NCBI RefSeq assembly: GCF_910592395.1
Contig: NC_088308.1
Coordinates: 26,739,501-26,799,500 of the forward strand
From: Lineus longissimus
Taxonomy: Eukaryota > Nemertea > Pilidiophora > Heteronemertea > Lineidae
Length of the DNA: 60,000 nucleotides
Direction: 5' to 3'
Part shown: in pieces, positions 24,201 through 37,829 of the stretch
Layout of the letters: every line of letters begins with the position of its first letter
Numbering within the stretch: position 1 is the stretch's first letter
Program-made: the position numbers and the translations under genes
Notes under the pieces: model-generated
Told to the model about the DNA's origin: nothing
What the model saw: the letters and a program-made list of their open reading frames with translations, nothing else
Databases searched by the model: none

Positions 24201-27200
24201 GTGTAGGATTTCGTAAGGATAAACGTGGTGAGAAGGCGATTCAAGTCCACCACAAACATCCCAAGCGATTTGTAAGCAAATTTATGATCTTATTTATGAC
24301 AGGGAATAGATCCCGCTATTGATGGAGGTATGGCTCTCATTCTAGCTAGGTCTCTCTAGAGGGATTGTTGTCAATGCGCTTGAGTCCAGAGCTTTGTCCA
24401 TCACTGATCAGATCGTACACAAGACGATAAGGCTATAGACTAGGTTATTCCTTTGAGAAGCCAAACATAGCCAAACGTTTGCGGCTTCTTGCTGTCGAGT
24501 CACTCATTCTGGTTGCTTGTTTAGTGGGAATATGACAGATACAAACGTAGGGATTAGTTTGATCCTTACTTTATGTTGTGCTCACATGTATATGGTTGAA
24601 ATGCAATAAAATATAGTGCCCTTTCGGTGGCAGCTCTATCTACGTCAAATACAATGCACAACGAGATGTATGTGACACTGTCACCCGACGTGTGAAACTC
24701 ACCAGAAACTCAACATATTGTTGGACGTCGATTGTAGTCTCCCAGTGAAGTTAGAGTCTCTGTATGCTACTTTCATAGTTAAAAGCTTATCGATCAAGAA
24801 TACCATACGACACCAAGGGTAAGAGGTTAGGCTGTGGACATTGTGGAGGAAGGTGATTGACCCTTTAGAATCTCTCGCTCGACCCTGTCATCACGAATTC
24901 GATCAGGGGCGGAAGTAACACGGCAGGCGAGGAGTACTTCTGACCATCAGGTGATGACAAGGGAATCGGATGAAAACATGACACCCGATGCCACAAGGGG
25001 AAAGGGACTCGTATAACACTATTCAGAGAATGAAATTCGCCCTTGCTATCACTTGGTCCCGATCTATTGATGTCCAATGCATTTTACTACGTGTATTTTG
25101 ATGGTAGATTTAACAACTTTTTTTGTTGGAACAACTAACTAATGGTTAGTTTTTTAAAAACTATTTTCACAGTTGGTGCAATAGCAACTACGTATGTAAC
25201 AAATTAGTTGTTTTTACTGATAAATTTAAAGAGAGATTGGCATCAGAGATACGCTATATGTTATCCGAGGACAAGAGGATTAACTTTCAAAATATCATCG
25301 GGTGTCATCAGAAAAATACTTCACAGACAACTAAGATACCCGGCTTAAATGCCTCACTACCACTATTATTTGGTGATCACAACCAAAAAAAGTGATGACA
25401 GGTGCTAGCATTTCACTTACAAAATACTATATTGGGTATCGGAGGAAGTTTGAGGAAAAACGGGTCAATCATTGGTGTCTGATACGGTTAGCTTGGGTGA
25501 GCTGGTCTGTTATGGTTTGTAGCATTGTGAAGACTCGATCAATGTTCCATTTTCCGCCGCTGATTGATATTAGCCTATGAGGTACAATAACTACCGCTTT
25601 CGTGGTGAACCTCTGCAGCCCGCCGATCCAGTTGGTTGGTCTGCAGCCACCGATAAACGTTAAAAAATGTGATGTTCGGTGCTCGCGGCCAGTTTCACAT
25701 TAAGACGGCCTACTGCTGTTTCCAAGGCAAACTATAAAGGTAACCCAACTGTGTTAGTTCAAGCAAGACGTGGGATTTTCGATGCCAGTCCGCGTAGGCT
25801 GCCGTAACTGACACAAAGGTCCATGATGAAGATGGATCATTCAGCAGTTTGATTTAATCTTGGTGGAGAAATCTAGCCTCAAGATCTAGTGTCTGAGCCA
25901 TCTTCTTTACCAGGGACCTTTCACCTTCAAACCAGTGCCCGGGAGTGGGGTGATATCGTAATCATACTAGGCGAGTTGTAGCGAGCGCGTCAGCTATAAT
26001 CTCAGGGCTGGACTGGTTAGCTTTGATCTGCATGATTTCGCTAGTAGCATCTCTGCCCTTCGTTTAGCTATTGGACTGTCAGATGAGATAAAGAGGCGGC
26101 AAATTGTCCAATTATGCGTAGTTCTAGAGAAAAACATCTTTTTGCGACTGTTTTTTGCCGCCGAGGCCCTTCAGGCATGACATTTCACTCTATTTGGTGA
26201 GTGATCCATACAGGAAGGAGAAATCGTCGAGAGGCCAATTATAGCAAATAACAGTTTATTTTGATGTTGATCAAACAAAATAAAGTAGTCAGGCTCCACA
26301 TGCCGGCAAATTAAAGTTTGTCTACCGACATCAGGCGCTGAGTGTTCAGTCAAGACTATGATATTGTTAGCATAGAACACATGCATTCTTAGCAATATGA
26401 AATCTGTCATGAATCGCGTAACGTGCCTGAGTAAGCTACAATGACAAGCTATTCCAGCCTGAAATTGGATCCTAATTGGTTACGGTATGCCCGTCATATT
26501 GTTCCTCAGCCTTCGGCATAACGACAACAACAACTAATCTATTTCGCATAATTCTTAATTTCGATGCATTTTCCTGGAGCGATTTATCATCAAAGCATTT
26601 TGGCGAGGAAAGATCAAATTTACTCAAAGAAGCATTAATAATTATTGATTTTGTTGTTAACTTGCTGGAGTAGAGAAGAAAATTACCAGTCACGTCACAT
26701 TATGTCCGTATCTTCATTATTCCTCCTGCAAGAAAAATCATCTTCGCGTTCAGTTTTTTTCAAGGGAAACGTGGTATAAAATGAATATAACGCATTAGTT
26801 TTAATTAAGGTGTCTATTAGATCTTTTAAGAGATTTAGCGTGGCTAAAAGTATTAGTTACGACAGATCAAACGATTTGTTTTTCGTCACGCGCGTTGAAT
26901 AGGTATCCAATTAACCAATTGGGACTTTAATAATATGCTGACGGTTATAACAAGAAAGCGATGGTGGATTTGGGTTGTGACAACTGCAAAGAATATTCAA
27001 AATAATCTTACAGTCTTTAGTTATGTCGCCCATGCACCAGGATACAATCAATGATACGTTTCAATCAGGTTTCCACTTATACGTGTATAGTTCTTCCGCT
27101 TGTTACATTGACTGTGAGGCAAATACCTGGGTGGTAATTGGAGATGGCAGAAGCCAACAAGTCGTTCCTTAATCAGCCCTGTTCCGTTAGAGGTAATCAG

Positions 27201-28428
27201 TCATGATTGCGCTATAAGGTGGACATATAAGGTTGGCGGTAAACATGGATACGGTGGGAACAATTTAGGAGACTAAAATGAGACTCCAACTTCCCAGGTT
27301 GTATGTGTATGGTGTTAATTGTTAATTGTGTGGGCTACATTAGTATTTTCCGTAAAATACCCTAATTGGGAATAGAATCCAAACAAATAATAACAAGAAT
27401 TTGTTTGATGTAGTCAACGTGCTTTTTTATCCGATATAGTCCTCCCCTGATACAGTGATTGAGTCTTGCACACAAAAGAGCAAATGATGCGTCGCCCCAG
27501 GACAGGCACCACCATTACTACACTGAAAGTTGTTCTAGAATCAGCTTCTGGAAAGACTATTGTTGAGGACATCTGCAACAGCCAACATGGAAAACCTTGG
27601 CATACCGAGAGCATGTTTTGTATAGCTGAAACTGATTAAATGGTTTGGCCTATAGTGCTTTCCTCAACGGTAACATACCGTGTAATTAGTCTTATTGTTG
27701 GAATAGAAACCTCATGAATGATGGTTTTACTACAGTTGCATGTATTCTTATTCTGACGTCAGAATGTTGACCACAAAGACACTAGATGCTAATCTTCAGA
27801 GATGTAAGAAGACAAAGCAAAATTTTAAGCCATTATCCAATTACTTTGATGTTATCATTTTTCGTATTCAACGTGACACAGACTTCCTAATGGGAACCCC
27901 AAGTACTACTTCTCGTTATAGCCACAGCTTACATTACACAAACACCTTGAAAATAACCAATTGGCAAAACTAGGCGCAACTATGACGAAGATGAAATGGA
28001 ACAATCGAACAACTTCTACTGATCAACGTGTGTGACAGCAGTCACAGAAGCATCTGAATCAATAAAGGTTATGCTAAATTATCCCTAAAGTGGCCAATTT
28101 TATCTCGTCGCACACCCCAGGGCATGTATAGCACCATATGGTGTACACCTTTAACCCTTTCAGTTATATCAAGTAATGTGGTTTCGGTCATATCAATTAT
28201 CAAATAACATTGCTGTTCAGGCTTCCAGAAGTGTAACATCGCTCAAGTAAACACTCCTCCCAAATTTCCTGTATTCTGCGATCATTGGCAGTGACACAAT
28301 CCAAATCCAGATCCGGTTGGGATCTATCTCTGGCCTGGCTGTCAGCATTGTTACTGAGAGCTAATCCCCTCCACATCAAAAAATACAAATCATTCATATC
28401 CCTTGTAAAACAGTATAAACGTGTGAAG
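21204..28428. other. No gene recognised
   Basis: About 7 kb with only short frames and no domain, RNA gene or clear element that I can support. Short inverted words such as 'aactaac'..'gttagtt' near 25135 are too small to call. Confidence 0.4.
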
Positions 28429-28500
28429 TCCTCAGTGGTGTAGTGGCAGGGTCTGTGGCTACCATGTAGAGGACCCAAGGTTCAAAACCCAGCGGTGGCT
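28429..28500 (+). repeat. tRNA-like SINE piece
   Basis: The sequence reads like a decayed tRNA promoter. An A-box-like 'ggtgtagtggcagggtc' is followed about 35 bp later by a B-box-like 'ggttcaaaaccc'. A T-rich stretch follows (about 28505-28540), as at the tail of a SINE. One extra A in the B box and the lack of a full cloverleaf argue against a working tRNA gene. Confidence 0.45.
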
Positions 28501-30126
28501 CAGAAATCTTTTCAAAACTTTTTTAAAGAATTTTTTTAATGGGCAGCGAGAAGTAATGTACTTTACAGCTTTCTCTCGACACTGATCAATTTTCACCTCC
28601 GGCATTCATATCGAAGTCTCAGATCTATTACCTTCCTCCGACGGAACCCAATTTTGTTCTCAAGCAGTACATCGCGGAATATTTGCTCTTTCACACCAAA
28701 CAACCTCCCAGGACAAACAGTTGAAGCGTTAAAATGTTAATGGTTTCGATCTTAAAAATCGAGTGTCTCTAATGATAGGTATACTGCGCACTATATCTTG
28801 AAGGAAGCTAATTTCAAGATGTGTCGTGCAAAGGTCTTGTTATTTACGAAACCCCTCTTCAGATGTTGCTGCACGCAATACAAACATCCCAACCCCGCAC
28901 CTTTCGCTTCTTGACACTCGACCAGTATTGGAAGATCATGGAGTATCAGCTGTGCTTGAATAGGGCAAACACTCCCAACTAAAAAAGCATAGTAAATCGT
29001 AACTTACCGGTGATTAAGGACACTCTCAACACAATAACTCAGATGAATCTCCTTTAAACTGTTGACCGTTCGTGTTTAAAAAAGATTTCCTTAATGTTTT
29101 TGATGCTTTGGAGAAACTTCGTAAACTTCCCACCAGTTCTTTACACTATGTAATCCATATGAAAGCTCCAACTGTCCTGATGCTCGTTATTCCCTAGCGG
29201 AGACTACAGAAACTCTCAGGCTTGTGAGTTTTATGAGCATGCTATCAAGGGTAACTATGGCCTGATCGATGTAGCTGTTACTAGTGCCGTAATTCATTGT
29301 TATCGCTGATATGCTGATGAACAGCAACTGTGAGAAGTATATATAAGTGGTTAAACAGCTGCCACTCAGTGATTTTGGAACGAAAGTCAATGTGACTAGC
29401 ACCGACTGGAAAAGCGGCTGTCAGTTGGTTACCTTCTCCAACTTGGAAATATTTTGCTCTGCTGTCTTTCATATCATTTCCTTGGAACATTCTCAGCATC
29501 TCAAACATCGTCCGAATTCAGTTATACTGACGAAAACTGTTGCTAATTCTGATTGTGACATCTTCTCTTCTTCTTCTCATCACAACATCAAGACCATCTC
29601 CGACATATTTTCACTGGTTTTATTACTTTGTCATCACTTTCACTTGTTGCATTAAAACCTCTACTCTGAATCATAGACAAGCTTAAGACTGTCCCTTGAT
29701 CACCAAGGAGTGATGAGGACTTTGTCAGCTGAACAGCATCAAAGTTATCAATATTTCTGAGGGAAGGGTCAAGGTCATTGACGGATTCTCATTGGCATTG
29801 CCGGCCACTGATTGGCGGTCACTACAATGTGCATGTACGTCCGATCGTTGTGTAGGGTGGTATGATATCGCATAGAAATTCTGACATTAAGCCTTTTTTC
29901 CCTCGAATATGCATTGTGAAGCTAGAAGTGATCCTATCTTCCACACTAGCTCAAAAATCTCGCTCAAGGCGATTATCCATACAAGGATAAGGCTGCTTTT
30001 TAGAAAGGTTGATGGCATTACTTACGGAACAACTAATAGAGACGGCTAGGAGTTATAGAACACGGTGAAGGACACATTAGTATGACGTCCTCTGAATGTT
30101 ATGAGGTATGTATCACTCTCTGGAGT
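28501..30126. other. No gene recognised
   Basis: No supported gene. Overlapping frames on both strands at 29187-29655 have no domain. Confidence 0.4.
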
Positions 30127-30275
30127 CATCTGAAGGTTATACGACATGTTTCAGTAGTAGATAACAATACATGGTACCATCTGTGCAGGTTATATAAGAT
30201 GTTCAGGTAGATAGCACTGATATGGTGCCATCTGAAGGTTATATGGCTTGTTATCCAGTTGATAGCCCCAAACGT
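30127..30275. repeat. Diverged tandem repeat, about 51-bp unit, about 3 copies
   Basis: The phrases 'catctg..ggttata', 'gatgttcag' and 'gtagatag' recur in order starting near 30127, 30178 and 30229. Each copy ends in 'atggt(a/g)c'. The copies differ at many sites, so this is an old minisatellite. Confidence 0.6.
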
Positions 30276-33200
30276 GAATGTAATAGGGATACAGTGCATG
30301 CTGGGGTAAGTACCACACATCCAAACTGTTGGTCATGACAAGTCATCTGAGTTAGTTCGCTTGCCTAATGACTCGACATTGGCCCCATATGCCTTCTTTC
30401 TTTCGTGATAAGTTGTAAACATTTTTCGCAACCCGGCAAAAGGCTTTGCTACTTGAATCAGCGGAGAAAATACGACCTATTTCTTGTTTAGTTTGCCTCG
30501 TCTCCATAATGGCTGGTCGAATGTTTTACTGCAAATCTGGGAATAGAGAGCTGGCCATGATATAGTTCAGCATATTAAGAATCTCGCTCTCCATCAAAGA
30601 CTTCCTTACGATTCGCAACTGTCATACGCTCGTATTTTATTACGTCCTGTAATGAAGCTCTGCTTCCTAATGGCGTTCCATCATACTATTAACATAATAC
30701 TAATATGAGCTATAGGATATTCTGGGTACCTTTTTACTTATCCTCGAGATGAAAGGTAATTGAAGCAGTCAAGCCCGAATCCCTCGTCACGGAAAAAAAG
30801 GATCTTTGTTTGTAATGGCAGGTTATTTCCTTTGTGGCTGTATTCCTGTCACTTCAGCAGACAAGGCGAACTTGGAAAAATGCCCACGTCAAGAAGCTGA
30901 GAGTTAGTCGTTGGGAATAAAAACTTGCTATTCGGCGCCGGTATTGCTAGCTGAGGGCATTTGGGGTCGATATATTGGCCAGTGCTCAAGTAACATGAAA
31001 AACCTCTTTAGAATAAGTAATGGACTTTTTTTCTAGTTCAGGCTCTAGAAACAAATGATTATTCAAACTTTTGCGTGTTTTTAATCGATTACCTTTTCAT
31101 CATAAGCAATAGTTGAAAGGTCAAGCAACATGTCTGGGGCGGAACGGCTAGACAATTCTATAAAACCTCTTGTTTTGTGATCATAAAAAATCCTAATATG
31201 AAGAACTTTGCCACAAAGAGGGTGATTTACTATGTGTTCATAACATTTATGGGCGAAGATCCTGCACCTGAGACACACGACAGCAAAGAAGACGTTTCAG
31301 ACCAGCAGACTGCTTGTAACAATCTTCCTCCAGCAAGACTAGGATCATATTGACTCAACCGAGTTGTCCATCAAGAGAACCGTGGCATAGAAAAAGAAAC
31401 CCTAGTTTTTCAAGGAATCAATGTCGGTTAACCCGAAATCGTAAGGGAAACAACAAAATGACACCACTGCCGTCGGCAAACTACCAACTTAGTCTGCTAG
31501 CATACGCGGCGTCGGCAAACTACACATTCAGTCTGACTACTGGTATACGCACAATCAATCTGCAGGTCAATGCTGGTTACGGATCTCGTGTAAAAAATGG
31601 TCAGCTCTGGATGATTTTGTCGATCTTCAAAGTGTGTTTAGCAAGGACGATACAAGAACATTGTAGACATAATCAGGAGAAGGTCATTTTTCTCGATTGA
31701 GGGGCGTTTTAAAGGTTTTTCGTGGTCGATTTTTAAAATGTCTTTAAGACTTCCCCAAATATGGTCGTGGTTTGCACCCCGATCTCCTGCCCACGCCTAC
31801 GTGAATATATGCTCTGTAATAATGTGACAGGTTGTAATAAAGTAAACATATTCTCAATCTCTTGTTGCTATATAATCTACTGCTGCTAGTTCACAAACTC
31901 ACGAAAGAAAAACCAGGCCCGAATTATGCGCCTACTTCATTTTCGACGGAAAGCATTAAACCCTCGACATGCATTGCCTGGATAAATCACTCTTCAATTG
32001 AACATTAGCAATAGGAAAAAAATCTCCGCTTCAATCGGATGATTAGGTTGAAAACATTTTACTCTCAAAGCTCCTAATCGGTAAATCGATTCATCACTTC
32101 TGACAGCTTCAGTTCCCCTGAGCAAAATCATCAAGTGGTTGTTGCTGATGTATGGCTAAGTCTGTCACTAATGTTAAGCAACAAGCTCTTAATCTGTATT
32201 CATCAAAGGGAATATTGGGTTTTTATTGTTTTAAACATATGACTTGTTTGTCGACATTGATGAGAGATTTGGCGAATCCGACCCGAGGCATAGGCCGATA
32301 AAAAGCGATCGTAGGCGGATTTGACGAAACCCTATCAAGTTAATGCCCCTCTCTAACAAAGAAACGTTCACGAAACTATCTGCTGCTTTCAATAACATGA
32401 AATTTCAGACAAGTCAATTGTATCATTGAATATTTTCATTTCAACACGGAGCACAGTGCCTAAAACATCGATAGTTCCATGAAGGCGAACTTACCATCCC
32501 CACTTCCATTGTTATCTGACGCAATAAAACTGCAACACAATGTGACATTACAGCCGCACATGCCAATGGATAAATATTCTGCCGGTAGCATCAAACTAAA
32601 GCCCTTTAAAAGCGTTGCAAGCTGCAACAGTCATCCTGTTAACAATTAAATGTCAATACATATATTCCCCACCCCTGTTAAATAAAATGTCCACTGGGGA
32701 AACACCCGCTTTTAGAATACGCCCCAGCAACGTTCTGGGGCAGGCAGCACCAGTTAAATAGATCTGGACAGAAGGGTCCGATAAAACATCGAGCAAGTAG
32801 ATTCAACCCGTAGTATGTAGCCTACGAACACAACCTGCATATAATATCAATGTTGGCAAATTAATATGACAGCCACTAGAAATGCCATAAGGTATTACAA
32901 TAAAGTAATTTCAAGTTCGCATATAAATCGCATCAAATTGTTTTATTAAGTAGTTAATATTCAAAATTAAATGGTATATGTAATACCCCGGTACGGAGAC
33001 TTAACTTCACGATCCCCGTGTTCATACACATGAATCCACTTTTTTGACAATAATGGCATAACCATGGGTGTCCGAAATAGAGAGGTTGTACTGTATTTGT
33101 TTGTAAGTGTAATACTGGATTTATATAGCGGTGAGAGCTGAAGTTCTTTTCTAAACATTTCTTCATAACGGGTAAAGTTTCAGAGAGAACTGTCAACTAA

Positions 33201-36200
33201 ACAGTCCAATAGTAATATTAAGTACCATACTAATGGACCAGAAGGAAAAGATTTCTTCGACTTTGACAGTTCATTTCCTTCGTTCTGACCTGTCAGCCAA
33301 TCACACTGTAAGAGAGAATCTTAAGATCAAGAGATGGGCCGGATATAATATAACCATAATAACCTCATTGCGGCATCCAAAAGTCATGACAGTTCTGATA
33401 AAACCCCCAGTCTTCAGCCCAAGTGGGACGATTCTGGTTCTATTTCATGTATTTTTCATCCGAAGTGATCCCTGCTGCTGACATTCTGTGGCGCGAATGT
33501 ATCATGTAGTTAATAAAAAAAACAGCCCAGCTGAAGTTGGTTGGTTGCTTTCAGTTGGTTGCGCGGTATGTAGCCATGAAAGTTATTGCACGGCCCCTGG
33601 TAAGTGCACAGGGAAGCGAACTCCTTTGATTCGAGTAAGATTACTTTTCCGGTGATCTGAAGGCTTTGAGTCAAACGACGGGGAGATCTAATGCACCCGC
33701 GGTGATAATTTGGTTTCTTTATCAAGGGAATGAGTGATTCTTTGTGGGTTTGATGATGATGATAGGATTGTGCTCGAGAGCGACTTTTTGCGATTAGCCG
33801 AGTCTATTATAACTTCGAGTCAGTCGATGATTGCCTGATTCGGTATTTTTATAATTTCGGCATAAATGATGAAACAATGTTGGTCTTAGTACCACATGTA
33901 GGTTTGGCAACGCGTATAGGCGAAATTACCTCTATCTTAGTTTTACCGGCGTCTTGTTTCCACTTCGGCTGATATCATTCATTGTGTAAAAAACCGACGT
34001 TGTTCAATCAGAACAGGTACCACCTGTTGCGTAGGCAATTAATAAAGTAATGAATCTTTTGGGCATTTTCACCATCCCAGCTTTACCCTCATGGTTGGAT
34101 GTTGGTATTGCACTGTATAATGCCCCACGTCTGAACAGACAGTACCATTCGTCCGAGTCGATAAGGGTTTGAATAGTTTCTGTTCATTGCCGGTTAAAAA
34201 CAGAAGAGTTGGGTTTGCATAGATCAGAGCTGGATCTACTTGGACGTAGTATAGGTATTTCAGATTTGGGTATTGCACATTGTACATTGTACACCTTTTC
34301 GAGTTTCTTGATTATTTGTTCCCGCCAAGCATGCCAAGTGGATACATAAGCAACATACAGTCAAGTAAGCAAACGTCGACAATGATGACTTCATAATGGT
34401 TCCCCGCACCGCAACGCACAGAAAGCAAGAAAAATTGTCAGTCTCACATCGATAGCTCAAATAAGCAAGCAATTACAGCTTCCTTTGACAGGGTACCATG
34501 GTTCTTTTCCAGCGCGACAGGATGTTGCCATGCGGAAAGCATCCTTTTTATCAGCTCGACAATATCGGTGAACTGCGGAACAATTAGAGCGCCAATATAG
34601 AACTACAGGCTTGACGACCCCTTGAAGTAGCTGTCGTATGTGCATTGACATCTTTCAGACCAGCGGGAAAGCCACCATTCGGATTATTTCAATCATCGCA
34701 AATCTGCCCAAAACGAAACATGTTCAATATATCATTAAGATTTTCGAGGATAATCCAAGGTGTCCAGCATATCACTTTGAAACATATCACAGTCATCATA
34801 GGCACAAGAAGATCTGACCAAAATACCACGCAAAATTCGGAAATTCATGTTCAGCATACTGTAGTCTTACCACTCACACATGGGAATGACCACACAGTAT
34901 ATGTTCACCATGCCCACTAGCTAGGAACTGATATTGAATACATGCATTACCTTACGTCATCACCCTTTGAGGTGTGCGCCAGACTGAAACGGCAGTTCTC
35001 GCTCGGTCGAAGGTGTAATCCGGCCTAACTACCGGTATCAGCGCACGCGATTGGTGAATTACACATTGTTGAATGGACTGAGTTTAACGCGAGGGGTTTA
35101 TTTACTCCACAAATCAGATACATTTACTTTTCTTTGCAGCAGGACGAAAGCAGCATTCGAAATGCTCGGAGGAAACAAGACATGATTGACAATGGTTTAC
35201 TGATTGGCAGGCAATACGAATACATGTATCATAAAAATTCATGTTATGGTATTAGGCTACTTTATGCATCTACTTTGGCCAGGATAGGCAAATGTTTCCG
35301 AGATCCACTGCACGGCAACGATTGCAGTATTTATTTTTATATGCCCACGCCCCAACCTTCCTCAGTATCAGACACATTTTTCTCATAAAAATGTCTGCCG
35401 CCTTTCATTGAGACAACTACTGAACATCATCAACGAGAACCCATAACGCCAGCCTCAAGTCGATTCTTTTTGTCCCCACGATTCACTCCAGATCTATGAT
35501 TTTTTGTCAATATTGGTCTTCAGAGAGATCAACATCGGTGAGGTTATGCCGAGTTCCAAGCAAACATAAAAAAGTAATCGTTATTGGAGATAGTGTAGAT
35601 GTTGTAATAACCGGCCGCGTCGATTATTGTTGGCGTGTATTCCCAATGGAAGGTTAGATCTCGTGATGAGGATGCTAGAGTGACTGGAAGAGATGATGTT
35701 TGTAGTGATGCTACTGTCCCACGAGTGTCTTAATTACACCGCAGAGGGCTGCTGATGACACAGAACTTGGACGTTTGTAAATCTCAACGGGTATAGTGAA
35801 ATACAACTACAAACTTATATCCGTATCAATTTTGGTATTGGATGGGCAGAGTCATTCGACGTAAAGCTAACCGAACAGGAAGAACTAGATGACAGAACAT
35901 TTTTGTTCGTTTTCTAATTTAGCTCATCGCATGCGGATGAAAGCGTTGAAGATTGTCCGCTGGTGCTAGCTGCTTTGATAATACCTCGGCTCCCCACCAA
36001 CCACGCCAGTCCGTGATTTGAAATGATAAATACCAACTTTGACCGAGTGTAGTTTGGCTGCGGCGGCAACACAACTCAAATACGCCCTAGGAAAATCATA
36101 CCACTTTGAGGTAAACATTCACAGCAGGAAAATATGCATCGACGTCGATGCATCAAAGCCTCTTATGCACGCCTTGGACTGTTGCTAGAGTCGATGCGGC

Positions 36201-36684
36201 GAGCGTTACATCCAATTTCACGCGTTAGCACATTCTGCTGCAAATATCAATACCAATAAATGAAACCTATCAAATATGATTATATCTATTTAAGATATGT
36301 CAATTTACCCAACCCCAAGGCAATGGATTGTCGCAACATACGTGTTATTTTCCTAGGGATAGGACGCAATTTACGTGACATCTTCTGCAAGATGAAAATG
36401 TAGTTTTCTTACATAATGAGAATCGTGCTTAAATGCACTTATTACTGGTCATAGTACACGTAGATAGCTTAATCGTTTTGTATTTTCATGACGTATTTTT
36501 TTCAACTCGTATTTTCTTGAGACGATATTAAATCATGCCAAATACATATATTGTAAGAACATAGGAAGGCCCAATGAGCAACACGCAAGGCAACACGTGC
36601 GTGACCAAAATGTATTTGTGTGATTGGTTTGTGACCTATTACAAAGGAGATATCATTTATCTTATTTCAATTTGATTTTAGACT
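30276..36684. other. No gene recognised; 20-bp palindrome at 36134-36153
   Basis: About 6.4 kb without a supported gene. The frame at 31350-31700 (+, 116 codons) has no domain. A perfect 20-bp palindrome, ATGCATCGACGTCGATGCAT, lies at 36134-36153. Confidence 0.4.
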
Positions 36685-37255
36685 ACGCTTTCTCCTCTGT
36701 TGTTTTCTTTATTCACCGCAGATCTAAATGATTTTCTAGAAGAACGTGCCGGTGTGTCGGGTGGTTTTAAGATTGGTCCAAACCGGATCTTTTGTATAAT
36801 GAATGCAGACGACACAGTTTTGGTTTCGAGATCGGCCGTTGGTCTTCAAAAGCAATTGGACGCTCTTCATGAGTATTGCTTAATGTGGGGCCTATCTGTC
36901 AACTTGAGTAAAACGAGGACATTGGTTTTTAGGAAGAATGGTCGAGTTAGCGCCAACGATGCGTTCTGTTTCAATAATGGCCTAGTGGAAAATGTTGACG
37001 AATTCGATTATCTAGGAGTCCGTTTTAAATACAACTTGAACTTCAAACATGCACTGCTAGTTCTGTCTTTCTTTACTTTATCGTTCGATTTTCACCATTT
37101 TCTTGTCAACCTTCCTCTACCCCCAGCTGTCTTTATACCGTCTGTCATCTTGTAATTTCTTGTAATTTTTGTGTTGAAATTTCTCTGTAATCACTACAAA
37201 CTATTACATGTAGTTTATTTGAATAAAGCTATTATTATTATCATTATCAGTTAAG
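36685..37255 (+). mobile_element. Truncated non-LTR retrotransposon (LINE) with reverse-transcriptase remnant
   Basis: From 36688 the frame reads LSPLLFSLFTADLNDFLEE, the start of the catalytic palm of LINE reverse transcriptases. It then has an altered active-site box, NADDTVLVS, where family members have Y/FADD. The downstream LQKQLDALHEYC and NLSKTRTLVFRKNGR stretches are typical of the same domain. At about 37055 the RT similarity stops. The frame then jumps to what looks like the element's 3' end, with AATAAA at about 37223 and a tail of (ATT)n-like repeats to 37255. The element therefore lacks its 5' part (endonuclease and RT N-terminus) and an internal stretch. It is a dead insertion. 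The clade (CR1/L2/Jockey-like) is not decided. Confidence 0.85.
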
Positions 37256-37727
37256 AGTGGCAAATTCTCGAATGTAAATGTTGAAATTGCTGGCTATCAT
37301 TTACATATTACATTTCATCTTTCATTTTTCAGTTACATACTTTTGATGAAATAGTAACTTTGGCTGAATTTGACGTCTGGGCTCCAGATTCGGCCTTCTT
37401 ACATCCCTGGTGGTCTCAAGTGCCTTATCAACAGTTGCTTCTTTTCGTGACTGCACACGCATGTTTGCCTTGTCAGCGACACACCCGTGAGGACTGTAAA
37501 GAAAGCAATATTAAATAGTCCCGCAGGCTATAATTGTCAACATCTGCTGAAGAAAGGCACTGCCTTCGCGTAGTTCAAGTGATAAAAAACACAGAAATTA
37601 CTGCAGACTAACGATCAGCAGGTTATCGGGGAGACAGTACTGTTACTTGGAATGCAACTAAGTACCGATGGAGCAGCGACAAAATATTCCTATTGCAGAA
37701 TACCATTCACATAAGTCAACAAGTGAT
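37256..37727. other. No gene recognised
   Basis: Short non-coding stretch between the LINE remnant and the next candidate exon. Confidence 0.4.
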
Positions 37728-37829
37728 ATGGCCGCTATGTCATACAAAAAAGGTTCCAAACTCGTTGTTTTAGGTTGTTTTGTTCTTCTTGGAGAACTCT
37801 CTGTCGTAGTGAGTAGTTTAAACACAGTG
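37728..37829 (+). CDS. Candidate first exon encoding a hydrophobic leader
   Basis: The ATG at 37728 opens 34 codons (starting MAAMSYKKGSKLVVLGCFVL) that run to CAGTG|GTAAGA, a good donor, in phase 0. A short basic start followed by a long hydrophobic run looks like a signal peptide or signal anchor. An upstream in-frame ATG at 37668 would lengthen it. It lies about 1.5 kb before the first methyltransferase gene. Nothing equivalent was seen upstream of the other three copies, so it is probably not part of that gene. Confidence is low. Confidence 0.2.

Noticed and set aside
31350-31700. 116-codon + strand frame
   Set aside because: No domain. Its composition looks like random translation with a short internal repeat ('gtcggcaaacta' twice).
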